Position numbers and translations under genes: made by a program. The notes under the pieces were generated by a model. It had not been told where the DNA came from. It ran no database searches and saw nothing but the letters and a program-made list of their open reading frames with translations. Shown here piece by piece: positions 41,827 through 50,075 of a stretch of DNA of 64,000 nucleotides (position 1 is its first letter; the number at the start of each line of letters is the position of its first letter). The stretch is taken from the NCBI RefSeq assembly GCF_046773475.1, contig NZ_CP177239.1, positions 930,001 through 994,000 on the forward strand, given 5' to 3'. Source of the DNA: Nitratireductor aquimarinus. GTDB lineage: Bacteria; Pseudomonadota; Alphaproteobacteria; Rhizobiales; Rhizobiaceae.

Positions 41827-43064
41827 GGGGACCGCCCAGGGGGACCGCTAAGCGGCTCCACATCCAGCGTCTTCAGAAAGGCGATCAGCGCCCGGCGTCC
41901 ACGGTCGGTGAACACCACGCCGCGAATCTCGCTTTCCCCGGAAACAGCCTCCGGCGCAGTGCTGTAATGATCGATCACCCCGTCGAGCGTGTTGATCTGG
42001 CCCGCATGCATATAGGGCGGTCTGCTGGCCGCCCCGCGCAGCGACGGCGTCTTGTAGGCCCGTTCCATCACCGCCGCATCGCGCTGCATGAAGCGCAGCG
42101 CCTCGCAGGCCTCGGGGGCGGCGTCGCTGTAGGGTCCAAGACAATTGAACGGATCGGCCAGAACATCGGCCATGCCTTTGGCGCGGCCCAGATCGTCCGG
42201 CAGCCCTGCGACGGGCGGAACGCCGGTATTGTGGAAATGATCGTCGGTGAAACGCGGGCCGTTGTGGCATTCGAGGCAGTTCGCCTTGCCGATGAACAGC
42301 CTCAGCCCCTCCTGCTCCAGATCGCTGAAGGCGGCGTCGCCCTTTGCCACTTCGCCCGCCGCCACGGCGCGCGCAAACCGGTCAAAGCGGGTTTCGGGCG
42401 GGTGCAGCGTGCGTTCGAACGCACCGATTGCCTTGCCCAGATTGGCGAAAACCCGGTTCACCGCATCACGCTCGTCCTCGCCCATCGCGGCCCAGGCCGC
42501 GCGCTCGGCCTCATTGCCAAGCGGGCTGGCATTGGCCGGCAGCCCATCGAGTACCGGCAGCGCGCCAAAAACCTCTGCATAGCCGTCTGGATATGTCGCC
42601 GCGATGTAGTGTGCGAAGGCGGTCCGGTTGCCGGCATGCTCGCGCTGGTCTTCCAGCGGCGTCAGCGCCTGTGACCAGAGGCTGTCGCGCCGCCCGTCCC
42701 AGAACTGCCAGACATTCCACCCCGTGCCCGCCAGCGGCATGGTGCGCCGGTCGCTTTCGCCCACCGCGACACCGCGCGGCAGACCATCCTGAAACTGCAG
42801 ATCGGGCATGTGGCAGGTGGCGCAGGAGACATTCCCCTCGCCGCTCAGGCCCTCCTCGAAGAACAGAAGCTGCCCGAAAGCCGCTGCACGCGGATGATCG
42901 GCAAACCGGTTGCCGGGCGACGGCGGCAACGGCCCCAGCGCGTCAATGGAAAGCGACGCGATCTTTGCCTTTTCATCCTCGCTCAGTTCGGAGGAATCGC
43001 AACCGGCAAGCGCGACAAGCCCGCCAAGGGCAAACGACACGAAAAGCCGTCGCGCCATCCCCAT
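41823..43064 (-). CDS. MauG/cytochrome c peroxidase-family dihaem lipoprotein
   Basis: A 413-residue periplasmic protein with a lipobox (LVALAGC, Cys near residue 22), so it is probably membrane-anchored. Two haem c motifs are present: CATCH near residue 81 and CLECH near 262. Family blocks FFEEGLSGEGNVSCATCHMPDLQFQDGLP, PSLRGAASRPPYMHAGQINTLDGVIDHY and the distal YxH region match the MauG/MbnH side more than simple peroxidases. Such enzymes use high-valent dihaem chemistry to modify partner proteins or reduce peroxide. The gene encoding a small membrane protein lies two bases upstream in the same operon and may encode the partner. Substrate unknown. Confidence 0.87.
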   Translation of the reverse strand: MGMARRLFVSFALGGLVALAGCDSSELSEDEKAKIASLSIDALGPLPPSPGNRFADHPRAAAFGQLLFFEEGLSGEGNVSCATCHMPDLQFQDGLPRGVAVGESDRRTMPLAGTGWNVWQFWDGRRDSLWSQALTPLEDQREHAGNRTAFAHYIAATYPDGYAEVFGALPVLDGLPANASPLGNEAERAAWAAMGEDERDAVNRVFANLGKAIGAFERTLHPPETRFDRFARAVAAGEVAKGDAAFSDLEQEGLRLFIGKANCLECHNGPRFTDDHFHNTGVPPVAGLPDDLGRAKGMADVLADPFNCLGPYSDAAPEACEALRFMQRDAAVMERAYKTPSLRGAASRPPYMHAGQINTLDGVIDHYSTAPEAVSGESEIRGVVFTDRGRRALIAFLKTLDVEPLSGPPGRSP

Positions 43065-43066
43065 CG

Positions 43067-43522
43067 TCAGAGATCCAGATTGAACACCGCCTCGTCGAGG
43101 CCGGGTTCGGCGTCTATCCCGATGCGGATTTCCCAGTGCCCGCCCATATTGAAGCGCATGCCTTCCACGCGGTAGCGCCCCTCGCCCGGATTCTCGCTGG
43201 CCTCGGGCTCGGTCGGCAGGCCATGACCGTGATCCGGCATGCCGCCATCAATGGAAATCTGCGCATCCTCGACCGCAGCCCCCTCCGGCGTGGTGATCAC
43301 CACCACCCAGTCATGCGTCTCATTGAGCGGAACCGGCTGCGTCTCCGGCTCGAACATCACCTGATAGAGACCATCACGGCTCACGGTGTTGTAGGCAGTG
43401 TCCATTTCGGGCGGCGGCGGGGCAAACAGCCGGAATGCCGCATAGATGGCGACAGAAGCCACCAGCAGTCCAGCACCTGCAAGAATGAGGCGCTGTTTTC
43501 CGTTCGCGCGTTGCGCCGCCAT
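43067..43522 (-). CDS. Membrane-anchored YtkA-like/FixH-like small protein
   Basis: A 151-residue protein with one N-terminal helix (about 13-33, LILAGAGLLVASVAIYAAF). The periplasmic beta-sandwich domain has two Trp (HDWVVVITTPEGAAVEDAQISIDGGMPDHGHGLP and GGHWEIRIGI), a pattern of the YtkA/FixH-like group. The HDHGHG-like PDHGHGLP segment could bind metal. GGAGGGA precedes the ATG at 43522, which decides the start within a longer open frame. It is followed two bases later by the dihaem lipoprotein gene, so the two probably work together in the periplasm. No Cys is present. Confidence 0.78.
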   Translation of the reverse strand: MAAQRANGKQRLILAGAGLLVASVAIYAAFRLFAPPPPEMDTAYNTVSRDGLYQVMFEPETQPVPLNETHDWVVVITTPEGAAVEDAQISIDGGMPDHGHGLPTEPEASENPGEGRYRVEGMRFNMGGHWEIRIGIDAEPGLDEAVFNLDL

Positions 43523-43648
43523 ATCGTCCCTCCGATTCACCAGCATTGCCAGGCCACTACATAACCCGCGCCCTGACCGCAGTTCCACCACCGGGTTGTC
43601 GCATCCATGCGCCCACACGAAAAACGGGCGCGAAAAACGGGCAAAGAA

Positions 43649-43675
43649 AAACCGGCGTCGATGACGCCGGTTTTC
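43649..43675 (-). terminator. Rho-independent terminator after gabD
   Basis: A 12-base-pair stem (AAAACCGGCGTC at 43649-43660 with GACGCCGGTTTT at 43664-43675) has a three-base loop. Read on the minus strand it is followed by a T-rich tract (TTTTTCTTT), so it ends the leftward gabD transcript, 20 bases after the stop codon. Confidence 0.9.
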
Positions 43676-43694
43676 GATTTCAGCCGATTGTGGC

Positions 43695-45152
43695 TCAGAG
43701 GCCGAGGCCGCCGATGCACACATATTTGGTGTCGAGATAGTCCTCGATGCCCTGATGGCCGCCTTCCTTGCCCATGCCGGACTCTTTCAGGCCGCCAAAC
43801 GGCGCTTCCACCGTGGTGATGATGCCTTCATTGACGCCCACCAGACCGTATTTCAGCCCTTCCATCACGCGGAAGGCGCGGCCCAGATCGCCCGTATAGA
43901 AGTAGCAGGCCAGACCGAACACCGTGTCATTGGCAAGCTTGATCGCCTCTTCTTCCGTCTCGAAACGGAAGACCGGGGCCACCGGGCCAAAAATCTCTTC
44001 CTGCATGAAACGCATGTCGGAGCTGGCGTTGGAAATGACGGTCGGCTGGAAGAACGAGCCGCCCAGCGCGTGGCGCGCGCCACCGGCCGTCACCTTGCCG
44101 CCCTTGCCGGTGGCGTCGGCGATCAGTTCCTCGACCTTCTCGACAGCCTTCTCATCGATCAGCGGTCCCTGCTGCGTGCCTTCCTCAAGGCCCGAGCCGA
44201 CCTTCAGCCTGTCGGCAGCAGCCGAAAGCTTCTCGACGAATTTGTCGTAGATGCCGGCCTGTACGAAGAAGCGGTTGGTGCAAACGCAGGTCTGGCCCGA
44301 ATTGCGATATTTGGCGGCAATCGCCCCCTCGACCGCGCGGTCCAGATCCGCATCGTCGAACACGATGAACGGCGCATTGCCGCCGAGTTCCATCGAAACC
44401 TTCTTCACCGTGCCGGCCGTCTTCTGGATCAGAAGCTTGCCGATCTCGGTGGAGCCGGTGAAGGTGATCTTGCGCACCAGCGGGTTTTCGCACAGCTCGT
44501 CGCCAATCTCGGAAGCCGAACCGGTGACGATGTTCACCACGCCCTTCGGGAAACCGGCTTCTTCACACAGAACACCCCAGGCAAGGCCCGAATAAGGGGT
44601 CTGCGAAGCAGGCTTCGCCACGGCGGTGCAGCCCGTCGCCAGCGCCGGACCGAGCTTGCGCGCCAGCATGGAGGACGGGAAGTTCCACGGCGTGATCGCG
44701 CCAATGACGCCCACCGGCTCCTTGGTCACGAGAATGCGGCGGTCTGCCCAGGGCGACGGCACCACATCGCCGTAAACCCGGCGGCCCTCTTCCGCATACC
44801 AGAGGATATAGGCCGCCGAGCTGCCGACCTCGCCCTTTGCCTCGGCAAACGATTTGCCCTGCTCCATGGTCAGCAGTTCGGCCAGCGCGTCCTGATTGTC
44901 CATGATCGCGTCATGCAGCCTGCGCAGCAGCGTTGCGCGGTGCGCCGCCGAGGTCTTCTTCCACGAATGGAAGGCCGTTTCGGCAGCCTCGATGGCGCGG
45001 CGCGTTTCTGCACCGCCCGAACGCGGCACGGTGCCGATCTTTTCGCCATTGGCCGGATTGAAGACATCGACGGTCTGCCCCGAATCCGCGTTGACCCAGG
45101 CTCCGTCGATGAAGTTCGCCTGACGCAGGAAATGATTTGTTTTCTGAAGCAT
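43695..45152 (-). CDS. gabD: Succinate-semialdehyde dehydrogenase GabD
   Basis: A 485-residue NAD(P)-dependent aldehyde dehydrogenase. It has the cofactor block KPASQTPYSGLA, catalytic Glu in MELGGNAPFI and catalytic Cys in NSGQTCVCTNR. The second Cys two residues on (CVC) is the redox-switch feature of bacterial GabD. It oxidises succinate semialdehyde to succinate in GABA breakdown. AAGGAGAA precedes the ATG. No GABA aminotransferase gene lies next to it. An AEC-type transporter gene is 68 bases upstream in the same direction and may share a transcript. Confidence 0.93.
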   Translation of the reverse strand: MLQKTNHFLRQANFIDGAWVNADSGQTVDVFNPANGEKIGTVPRSGGAETRRAIEAAETAFHSWKKTSAAHRATLLRRLHDAIMDNQDALAELLTMEQGKSFAEAKGEVGSSAAYILWYAEEGRRVYGDVVPSPWADRRILVTKEPVGVIGAITPWNFPSSMLARKLGPALATGCTAVAKPASQTPYSGLAWGVLCEEAGFPKGVVNIVTGSASEIGDELCENPLVRKITFTGSTEIGKLLIQKTAGTVKKVSMELGGNAPFIVFDDADLDRAVEGAIAAKYRNSGQTCVCTNRFFVQAGIYDKFVEKLSAAADRLKVGSGLEEGTQQGPLIDEKAVEKVEELIADATGKGGKVTAGGARHALGGSFFQPTVISNASSDMRFMQEEIFGPVAPVFRFETEEEAIKLANDTVFGLACYFYTGDLGRAFRVMEGLKYGLVGVNEGIITTVEAPFGGLKESGMGKEGGHQGIEDYLDTKYVCIGGLGL

Positions 45153-45220
45153 TTGCTTCTCCTTTTGTTTCGCGCGGCAACCTAATGGTCCAGACGTCAG
45201 CGACTAGGGGCTGTCTGGCC

Positions 45221-46162
45221 CTATTGATAGGTCCAGTGGACCACTGACAGCCAGAATGCCGTCGTAAATACGGCAAAGAGCGTGCCTATGGTCATCGCGT
45301 TCGACGCCAGAGCCTGTCCGGTGCCGAACCGCGAGGCGATCAGATAAGGGTTCACCCCGGAGGGGAGCGCTGCCGCCACCACCGCAACCTGCGCGCTGAA
45401 GGCCGGCAGTCCGACCGCCAGCGCCACACCGAGGGCAACGGCGGGCATGAGGAAAAGTTTCAGCGTCGCGATCACGATGGCCGGACGCACATCGCCCGTA
45501 ATGCCAAACCGGTTCAGGCCAAGCCCCATGGCAAACAGCGCCACCGGCCCCGCCACATTGGCCAGCGCATCCACGAAACGCGTGCCAAGGGCGGGCATTT
45601 CAAGCCCCGAGAAGCGCCACAGAAGCCCCGCGACGATGCCCAGGATCAGCGGGCTTGAGAAAAGCTTCGTCAGGAACTCGCGGGCAATACCGATTGCGCC
45701 CGTTCCCTTGCGCCCGACCAGCGAGAACAGAAGGATCGATGCCCCCAGCATCACCGGCAGGTGGATCGACACGATAAGCGACAGCACCTCGAACCCCTCT
45801 TGCCCGTAAACACCGAGCATGAAGGGAATACCGAGCAGAACAAGGTTGGAGAAACTGGTGGACAGGCCCGCCACCACGCCGACACGCGCATCGCGGCCGA
45901 AAAACCGCATGATGGTGAAGTGCCCTGCGACCCAGGCAACGCCGACGGCGCTGAAATAGGTGATCCAGAGCGCCCAGGGGATGCTGGAGCCAAACTCTGC
46001 CCCCGCCATGGTGCGAAACAACAAAAGCGGAACCGCAATGGTAACGGCAAACTCACTCAACGCTTCGCCGGTCTCCGTCTTCAGCAAACCGGTCCACCCG
46101 GAGATATAGCCGAAAGCGACGAGACCGAAGACGAAGGCAACAGTTTCGACAAGTGGCGACAT
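45221..46162 (-). CDS. AEC-family (auxin efflux carrier) transporter
   Basis: A 313-residue membrane protein with about ten helices and the AEC fold of two five-helix halves (FGLVAFGYISGWTGLLKTETGEALSEFAVTIAVPLLLFRTM at the start, GVNPYLIASRFGTGQALASNAMTIGTLFAVFT near the end). Bacterial members carry malate, malonate or other carboxylates. It lies upstream of gabD on the same strand, so a C4-acid or semialdehyde-related substrate is plausible but unproven. Confidence 0.85.
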   Translation of the reverse strand: MSPLVETVAFVFGLVAFGYISGWTGLLKTETGEALSEFAVTIAVPLLLFRTMAGAEFGSSIPWALWITYFSAVGVAWVAGHFTIMRFFGRDARVGVVAGLSTSFSNLVLLGIPFMLGVYGQEGFEVLSLIVSIHLPVMLGASILLFSLVGRKGTGAIGIAREFLTKLFSSPLILGIVAGLLWRFSGLEMPALGTRFVDALANVAGPVALFAMGLGLNRFGITGDVRPAIVIATLKLFLMPAVALGVALAVGLPAFSAQVAVVAAALPSGVNPYLIASRFGTGQALASNAMTIGTLFAVFTTAFWLSVVHWTYQ

Positions 46163-46377
46163 GCAGCCTGTTTAGACGCAAACCCAGGTGGAAGGAAAGC
46201 CACTGGACAAGCAGCGCGCGAAACTGGCCCAGCAGGCGCGCCTCCCCGCTTCCGTGCCGCCCGGCCGCCCAGCCCCATGCGCCGGGGATCGTGGCGGGGC
46301 AGCGACGGCAAGGCACCTTTCAAGCTGCCCCCACATGCCTATATGCTTCAGAAGAAGTATATTTTGAGGATTGCCAC

Positions 46378-46929
46378 ATGTTTCGATTGCTCGCCGTCAT
46401 CGCCCTTCTTCTCGGCGTATTGCCAGCACAGGCGACGGAAGCCGGCTGGGCGCTGTTGCGCAATGGCGGTCAGGTGGTTCTGATGCGGCATGCCATCGCA
46501 CCGGGCAATGGCGATCCGGCCAATTTCGACATCGAGAACTGTGGCACGCAGCGCAACCTCTCGGAGCGCGGTCGCCTGCAGGCACGCCGCATCGGCGCAC
46601 TGATCGAGGCACGCGCCGCGCCGGTCGAAAAGGTGCTGACCAGCCGCTACTGCCGCGCCCGCGACACCGCCACGCAGGCCTTCGGCGCAGGCCCGGTCGA
46701 AATCTTCGAGGCTCTGGACCTGCCGGCCGACGATGCCGCGCTCGAACAGCAGAAAGCTGAAATTCTGAAGCGAATCAACGAATACACCGGATCCGGAAAC
46801 CTGATCATGATCACCCATCTTGAGATCATACAGGCGCTGATCGGTGGTCAGGCGCGTGAGGGCGAGGCCATTATTTTGTCACGCGGAGGCGACAATCTGC
46901 ACGCTTCGGCAAGGATCAAATTCAACTGA
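46378..46929 (+). CDS. Exported histidine phosphatase-family protein
   Basis: A 183-residue protein of the branch-1 histidine phosphatase (phosphoglycerate mutase-like) fold. The signal peptide covers about residues 1-19 (ending AQA). The RHG-type motif is VLMRHAIAPG (Arg-His), a Ser-Glu-Arg-Gly block sits in NLSERGRLQARRIG, the second Arg in LTSRYCRARDTA and the second catalytic His in MITHLEI. An exported location points to scavenging phosphatase activity rather than glycolysis. The start at 46378 begins the signal peptide and has TGAGGA upstream. It is followed by the acpXL cluster in the same direction after 106 bases. Confidence 0.87.
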   Translation: MFRLLAVIALLLGVLPAQATEAGWALLRNGGQVVLMRHAIAPGNGDPANFDIENCGTQRNLSERGRLQARRIGALIEARAAPVEKVLTSRYCRARDTATQAFGAGPVEIFEALDLPADDAALEQQKAEILKRINEYTGSGNLIMITHLEIIQALIGGQAREGEAIILSRGGDNLHASARIKFN

Positions 46930-47035
46930 TACCGGCATCGCCCGGAGCCTTAGCCCTTTTCCTGCCGCGAAAAACCGATTAGAGACCCCCGATCATCCAA
47001 TTGTAAAAGAATCTCCCCAGACCTGAGGGCCCCAA

Positions 47036-47314
47036 GTGACGACATTCGACAAGGTTGCTGACATCATCGCTGAGACCAGCGAGATCGACCGCGAGAAAAT
47101 CACCCCCGAGAGCCACACGATCGACGACCTTGGCATCGACAGCCTGGACTTCCTCGACATCGTGTTCGCAATCGACAAGGAATTCGGCATCAAGGTTCCG
47201 CTCGAGAAGTGGACCCAGGAAGTCAATGACGGCAAGGTTTCGACGGAAGAGTATTTCGTCATGAAGAACCTGTGCGCCAAGATCGACGACCTCGTGGCCG
47301 CCAAGGCCGGCTGA
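47036..47314 (+). CDS. acpXL: Acyl carrier protein AcpXL for lipid A very-long-chain fatty acid
   Basis: A 92-residue specialised acyl carrier protein. The phosphopantetheine site is S36 in LGIDSLDFLDIVFAID. The sequence VADIIAETSEIDREKITPESHTIDDLG and the KWTQEVNDGKVSTEEYFVMKNLCAKI tail are typical of AcpXL, which carries the 27-hydroxyoctacosanoic acid chain in Rhizobiales. It starts with GTG behind TGAGGG. It leads acpXL-fabF2XL-fabF1XL-adhXL-lpxXL. The next gene follows after only 36 bases, so the fabZXL usually found here is absent. Confidence 0.95.
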   Translation: MTTFDKVADIIAETSEIDREKITPESHTIDDLGIDSLDFLDIVFAIDKEFGIKVPLEKWTQEVNDGKVSTEEYFVMKNLCAKIDDLVAAKAG

Positions 47315-47350
47315 TCGCATTTCCGACACCGCATCGTTGAAGAGGCAGGC

Positions 47351-48538
47351 ATGAGCCCGCGCGACGTAGTTATCACCGGTATGGGCATCGTTTCCTCGCT
47401 TGGCGAGGGCGCGGACGCCCACTGGCAGGCACTGACAGCCGGCACGCCGGCTCCCGTGCTCGATAAGGAGCGCTTCGCGCCCTACACCATCCACCCCCTT
47501 CCCGAGATCGACTGGGGTCAGCAGATCCCGCGCCGCGGCGATCAGCGGCAGATGGAGACCTGGCAGCGCCTGGGCACCTATGCAGCCGGTCTGGCGCTCG
47601 ATGACGCCGATATGAAGGGTGACGAGGCGCTCTGCGCCTCCATGGATATGGTGGTGGCCGCCGGTGGCGGCGAGCGCGACGAGACCGTGGATGAGGGCAT
47701 TCTCGCCGCATCGCTCGAGCGCAGCGATCATGATCTGCTTCTCAACGAAAAGCTCACGACCGAGCTGCGCCCGACCCTGTTCCTGGCGCAGCTTTCCAAT
47801 CTGGCCGCCGGCAATATTTCCATCGTCCACAAGGTGACCGGCTCGTCCCGCACCTTCATGGGCGAGGAAGGCGCTGGCGTTTCGGCCATTGAGACGGCTG
47901 CGGCCCGCATCCGCTCCGGCCAGTCCTCGCACGTTCTGGTGGGCGCGTCCTTCCAGACCGAGCATTCCGACATGCTGCTCGCCTACGAGCTCGGCGGCTT
48001 TCTGCACCGTGGTGACTGGGCGCCGGTCTGGCAGCGCGCCAATGGCGAAGGCGGCGGCGTGGTCACCGGCTCCGGCGCGGCCTTCCTGGTTCTGGAATCG
48101 CGCGAGCATGCCGAAAAGCGCGGCCGCAAGGCCTATGCCGCCATCGGCCCCGTCGTTTCCCGGCGCAGCCGCCGCAAGGCGGAGCCGCTTGCCGCAGGCG
48201 TTTCCGAAATGATCGACCGGCTCGAGCTGCCCGACGCACCGCTCATGGCGCTCTCGGGCGCATCGGGCGCGCATGAGGCAACCGCTGCCGAGCTGGAAGC
48301 CTTTGGCAGCCGCGAGAACATGGCGCTGCGTGGTTTCTCCTCGCTCACCGGCCACATGAAGGAGGCGCAGTTCCCCTTCGCCGTGGCGCTTGCAGCGCTC
48401 GCCGTTCACCACGGACAGGCCTACCCTGCATTTGACGATCAGCGCGAAGCCGCATTCGATGGCAGCCTCGACGCCGTTCTGGCAACGGCCGTCGGCTATC
48501 ACTGCTATGAGGGCATGGGGCTCATCACCAAAGCCTGA
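47351..48538 (+). CDS. fabF2XL: FabF2XL, ketosynthase-like protein lacking the catalytic Cys
   Basis: A 395-residue protein of the beta-ketoacyl-ACP synthase fold, second in the VLCFA cluster. Aligning it by eye with the next gene's product puts E173 (FMGEEGAGVSAIE) where the nucleophilic Cys should be. The first catalytic His (NAHGTST) is lost (LSGASGAHEATAAE), while the second His is kept as H335 (SLTGHMKEA). It therefore cannot condense acyl chains alone. The pattern resembles the chain-length factor of type II polyketide synthases, where Cys is Gln. A heterodimer with FabF1XL is a natural inference. AAGAGGCAGGC precedes the ATG. Confidence 0.88.
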   Translation: MSPRDVVITGMGIVSSLGEGADAHWQALTAGTPAPVLDKERFAPYTIHPLPEIDWGQQIPRRGDQRQMETWQRLGTYAAGLALDDADMKGDEALCASMDMVVAAGGGERDETVDEGILAASLERSDHDLLLNEKLTTELRPTLFLAQLSNLAAGNISIVHKVTGSSRTFMGEEGAGVSAIETAAARIRSGQSSHVLVGASFQTEHSDMLLAYELGGFLHRGDWAPVWQRANGEGGGVVTGSGAAFLVLESREHAEKRGRKAYAAIGPVVSRRSRRKAEPLAAGVSEMIDRLELPDAPLMALSGASGAHEATAAELEAFGSRENMALRGFSSLTGHMKEAQFPFAVALAALAVHHGQAYPAFDDQREAAFDGSLDAVLATAVGYHCYEGMGLITKA

Positions 48539-48603
48539 CCCGACAGTCGGGAAGGCCCGGGCCCGTAAGTTTATGAGCCGGAAGATTTAGAGAAAGCGAT
48601 CAC

Positions 48604-49872
48604 GTGAAAACGACCGACAGCTTTGGAAGACCCGTTATCGCCGTCACCGGCATGGGCGTTGTCACCTCTCTCGGCCAGGGACGTGCGGAAAACTGGGATG
48701 CGCTGATCAATGGCCGTTCCGGCATCCATCCCATCACGCGCTTTCCCATCGACCATCTCGCCACCACCATTTCCGGCATGGTCGATTTCCTGTCGTCCAG
48801 CACCCGTGGCGCAAGCGTTCACACCCATGAGCTTGCCGATCTGGTTGCGGCGGAAGCCATCGAACAGTCGGGCCTTCCCGCGTCCGATTTCGGCGGCCCC
48901 CTGTTCCTTGCCGCGCCCCCGGTGGAGCTTGACTGGCATCACCGCCTGGCGCTCTACGCCAAGGCCCGCGAGCACAATGGCAACACCTCGCTGATCGAGG
49001 CTGCCCGCGAGGCGCACGCCACCGAACTCTTCGAGGAAAGCCAATTCGGCACCATCGCCGACCGCCTTGCAGAACGTTACGGCACGCGCGGCCTGCCCAT
49101 CACCCTGTCGACGGCCTGCGCATCGGGCGCGACCGCCATTCAGCTCGGCACGGAAGCGATCCGTCGCGGCGAATGCGACCGCGCGCTCGCCATTGGCGCA
49201 GACGGTTCGGCAACCGCCGAGGCGCTTATCCGCTTTTCGCTCCTTTCCGCGCTCACCACCCAGAACGACGATCCCGAAAAGGCATCGCGCCCCTTCTCCA
49301 AGGACCGCAGCGGCTTTGTTCTGGCCGAGGGCGCAGGCGCACTGGTTCTGGAATCGCTCGAAAGCGCCCTTGCCCGTGGCGCCGAGATCCTCGGCATCAT
49401 GAGCGGCTGCGGCGAAAAGGCCGACGATTTCCACCGCACCCGGTCCAAGCCGGACGGTTCGCCGGCCATTGGCGCCGTCCGCGCCGCGCTCGCTGACGCC
49501 GGCATGTCGACCGAAGACATCGAATACATCAATGCGCACGGCACCTCGACGCAGGAAAACGACAAGATGGAGCACATGTCTCTGTCGACCGTTTTCGGCG
49601 AGCGCATGAAGACGCTGCCCATCTCGTCCAACAAGTCGATGATCGGCCACACCCTCTCGGCCGCCGGCGCCGTGGAAGCCGTCTTCTCGCTCATGACCAT
49701 GCGCGAAGGCGTCATTCCGCCGACCATCAATTACGACACGCCCGACCCGGCCATCGAGCTCGACGTCGTGCCGAATGTGAAGCGCGAGGCGCAGGTTTCG
49801 ACCGTGCTTTCCAACTCGTTCGGCTTCGGCGGACAGAACACCTGCCTTGTCATGGCCAGGGAACCGGTCTAA
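48604..49872 (+). CDS. fabF1XL: FabF1XL, active beta-ketoacyl-ACP synthase
   Basis: A 422-residue condensing enzyme with the full Cys-His-His triad: C172 (LSTACASG), H312 (INAHGTST) and H349 (NKSMIGHT). It elongates the acyl chain on AcpXL toward C26-C28. It starts with GTG at 48604, 65 bases after fabF2XL. The stop codon sits in the loop of a 9-base-pair hairpin. With the triad-deficient FabF2XL encoded upstream, it forms a likely catalytic/structural pair. Confidence 0.92.
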   Translation: MKTTDSFGRPVIAVTGMGVVTSLGQGRAENWDALINGRSGIHPITRFPIDHLATTISGMVDFLSSSTRGASVHTHELADLVAAEAIEQSGLPASDFGGPLFLAAPPVELDWHHRLALYAKAREHNGNTSLIEAAREAHATELFEESQFGTIADRLAERYGTRGLPITLSTACASGATAIQLGTEAIRRGECDRALAIGADGSATAEALIRFSLLSALTTQNDDPEKASRPFSKDRSGFVLAEGAGALVLESLESALARGAEILGIMSGCGEKADDFHRTRSKPDGSPAIGAVRAALADAGMSTEDIEYINAHGTSTQENDKMEHMSLSTVFGERMKTLPISSNKSMIGHTLSAAGAVEAVFSLMTMREGVIPPTINYDTPDPAIELDVVPNVKREAQVSTVLSNSFGFGGQNTCLVMAREPV

Positions 49873-49970
49873 TCGACCGGTTCAGACCGGTGGAATGCGT
49901 TTGGCGTTCGGTGCCTGCGCGGTGTGTCGCGCTCCACGAACGCCGAATTTGATCGTTCCGCCGGAAACGC
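49861..49970 (+). other. Structured spacer between fabF1XL and adhXL
   Basis: Two stable stems lie in this stretch. The first pairs GAACCGGTC (49861-49869) with GACCGGTTC (49875-49883) around the fabF1XL stop codon. The second pairs GGCGTTCG (49903-49910) with CGAACGCC (49937-49944) and is flanked by GCGTTT (49897-49902) and AAACGC (49965-49970), which can pair as an outer stem. The rest of the 203-base gap up to 50075 has no coding potential that I trust. It may set the expression level of the downstream pair of genes. Confidence 0.5.
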
Positions 49971-50075
49971 AAACTTGCCGGTGGCCTTCCTTTTTCCAGC
50001 CTTGGCGCTCATCCCCGAAACGGATCGAACGCAAATGCCGGAAACAGACCACCAGCCTGAACATCGGAAGACATG

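Noticed and set aside
43695..45152. The GabD gene as a second doeC for ectoine catabolism
   Set aside because: It has the GabD CVC redox motif and is far from the ectoine locus, which has its own aldehyde dehydrogenase gene.
48538..48575. A terminator at CCCGACAGTCGGG after fabF2XL
   Set aside because: The dyad has almost no loop and no T-run, and fabF1XL continues the operon in the same direction.
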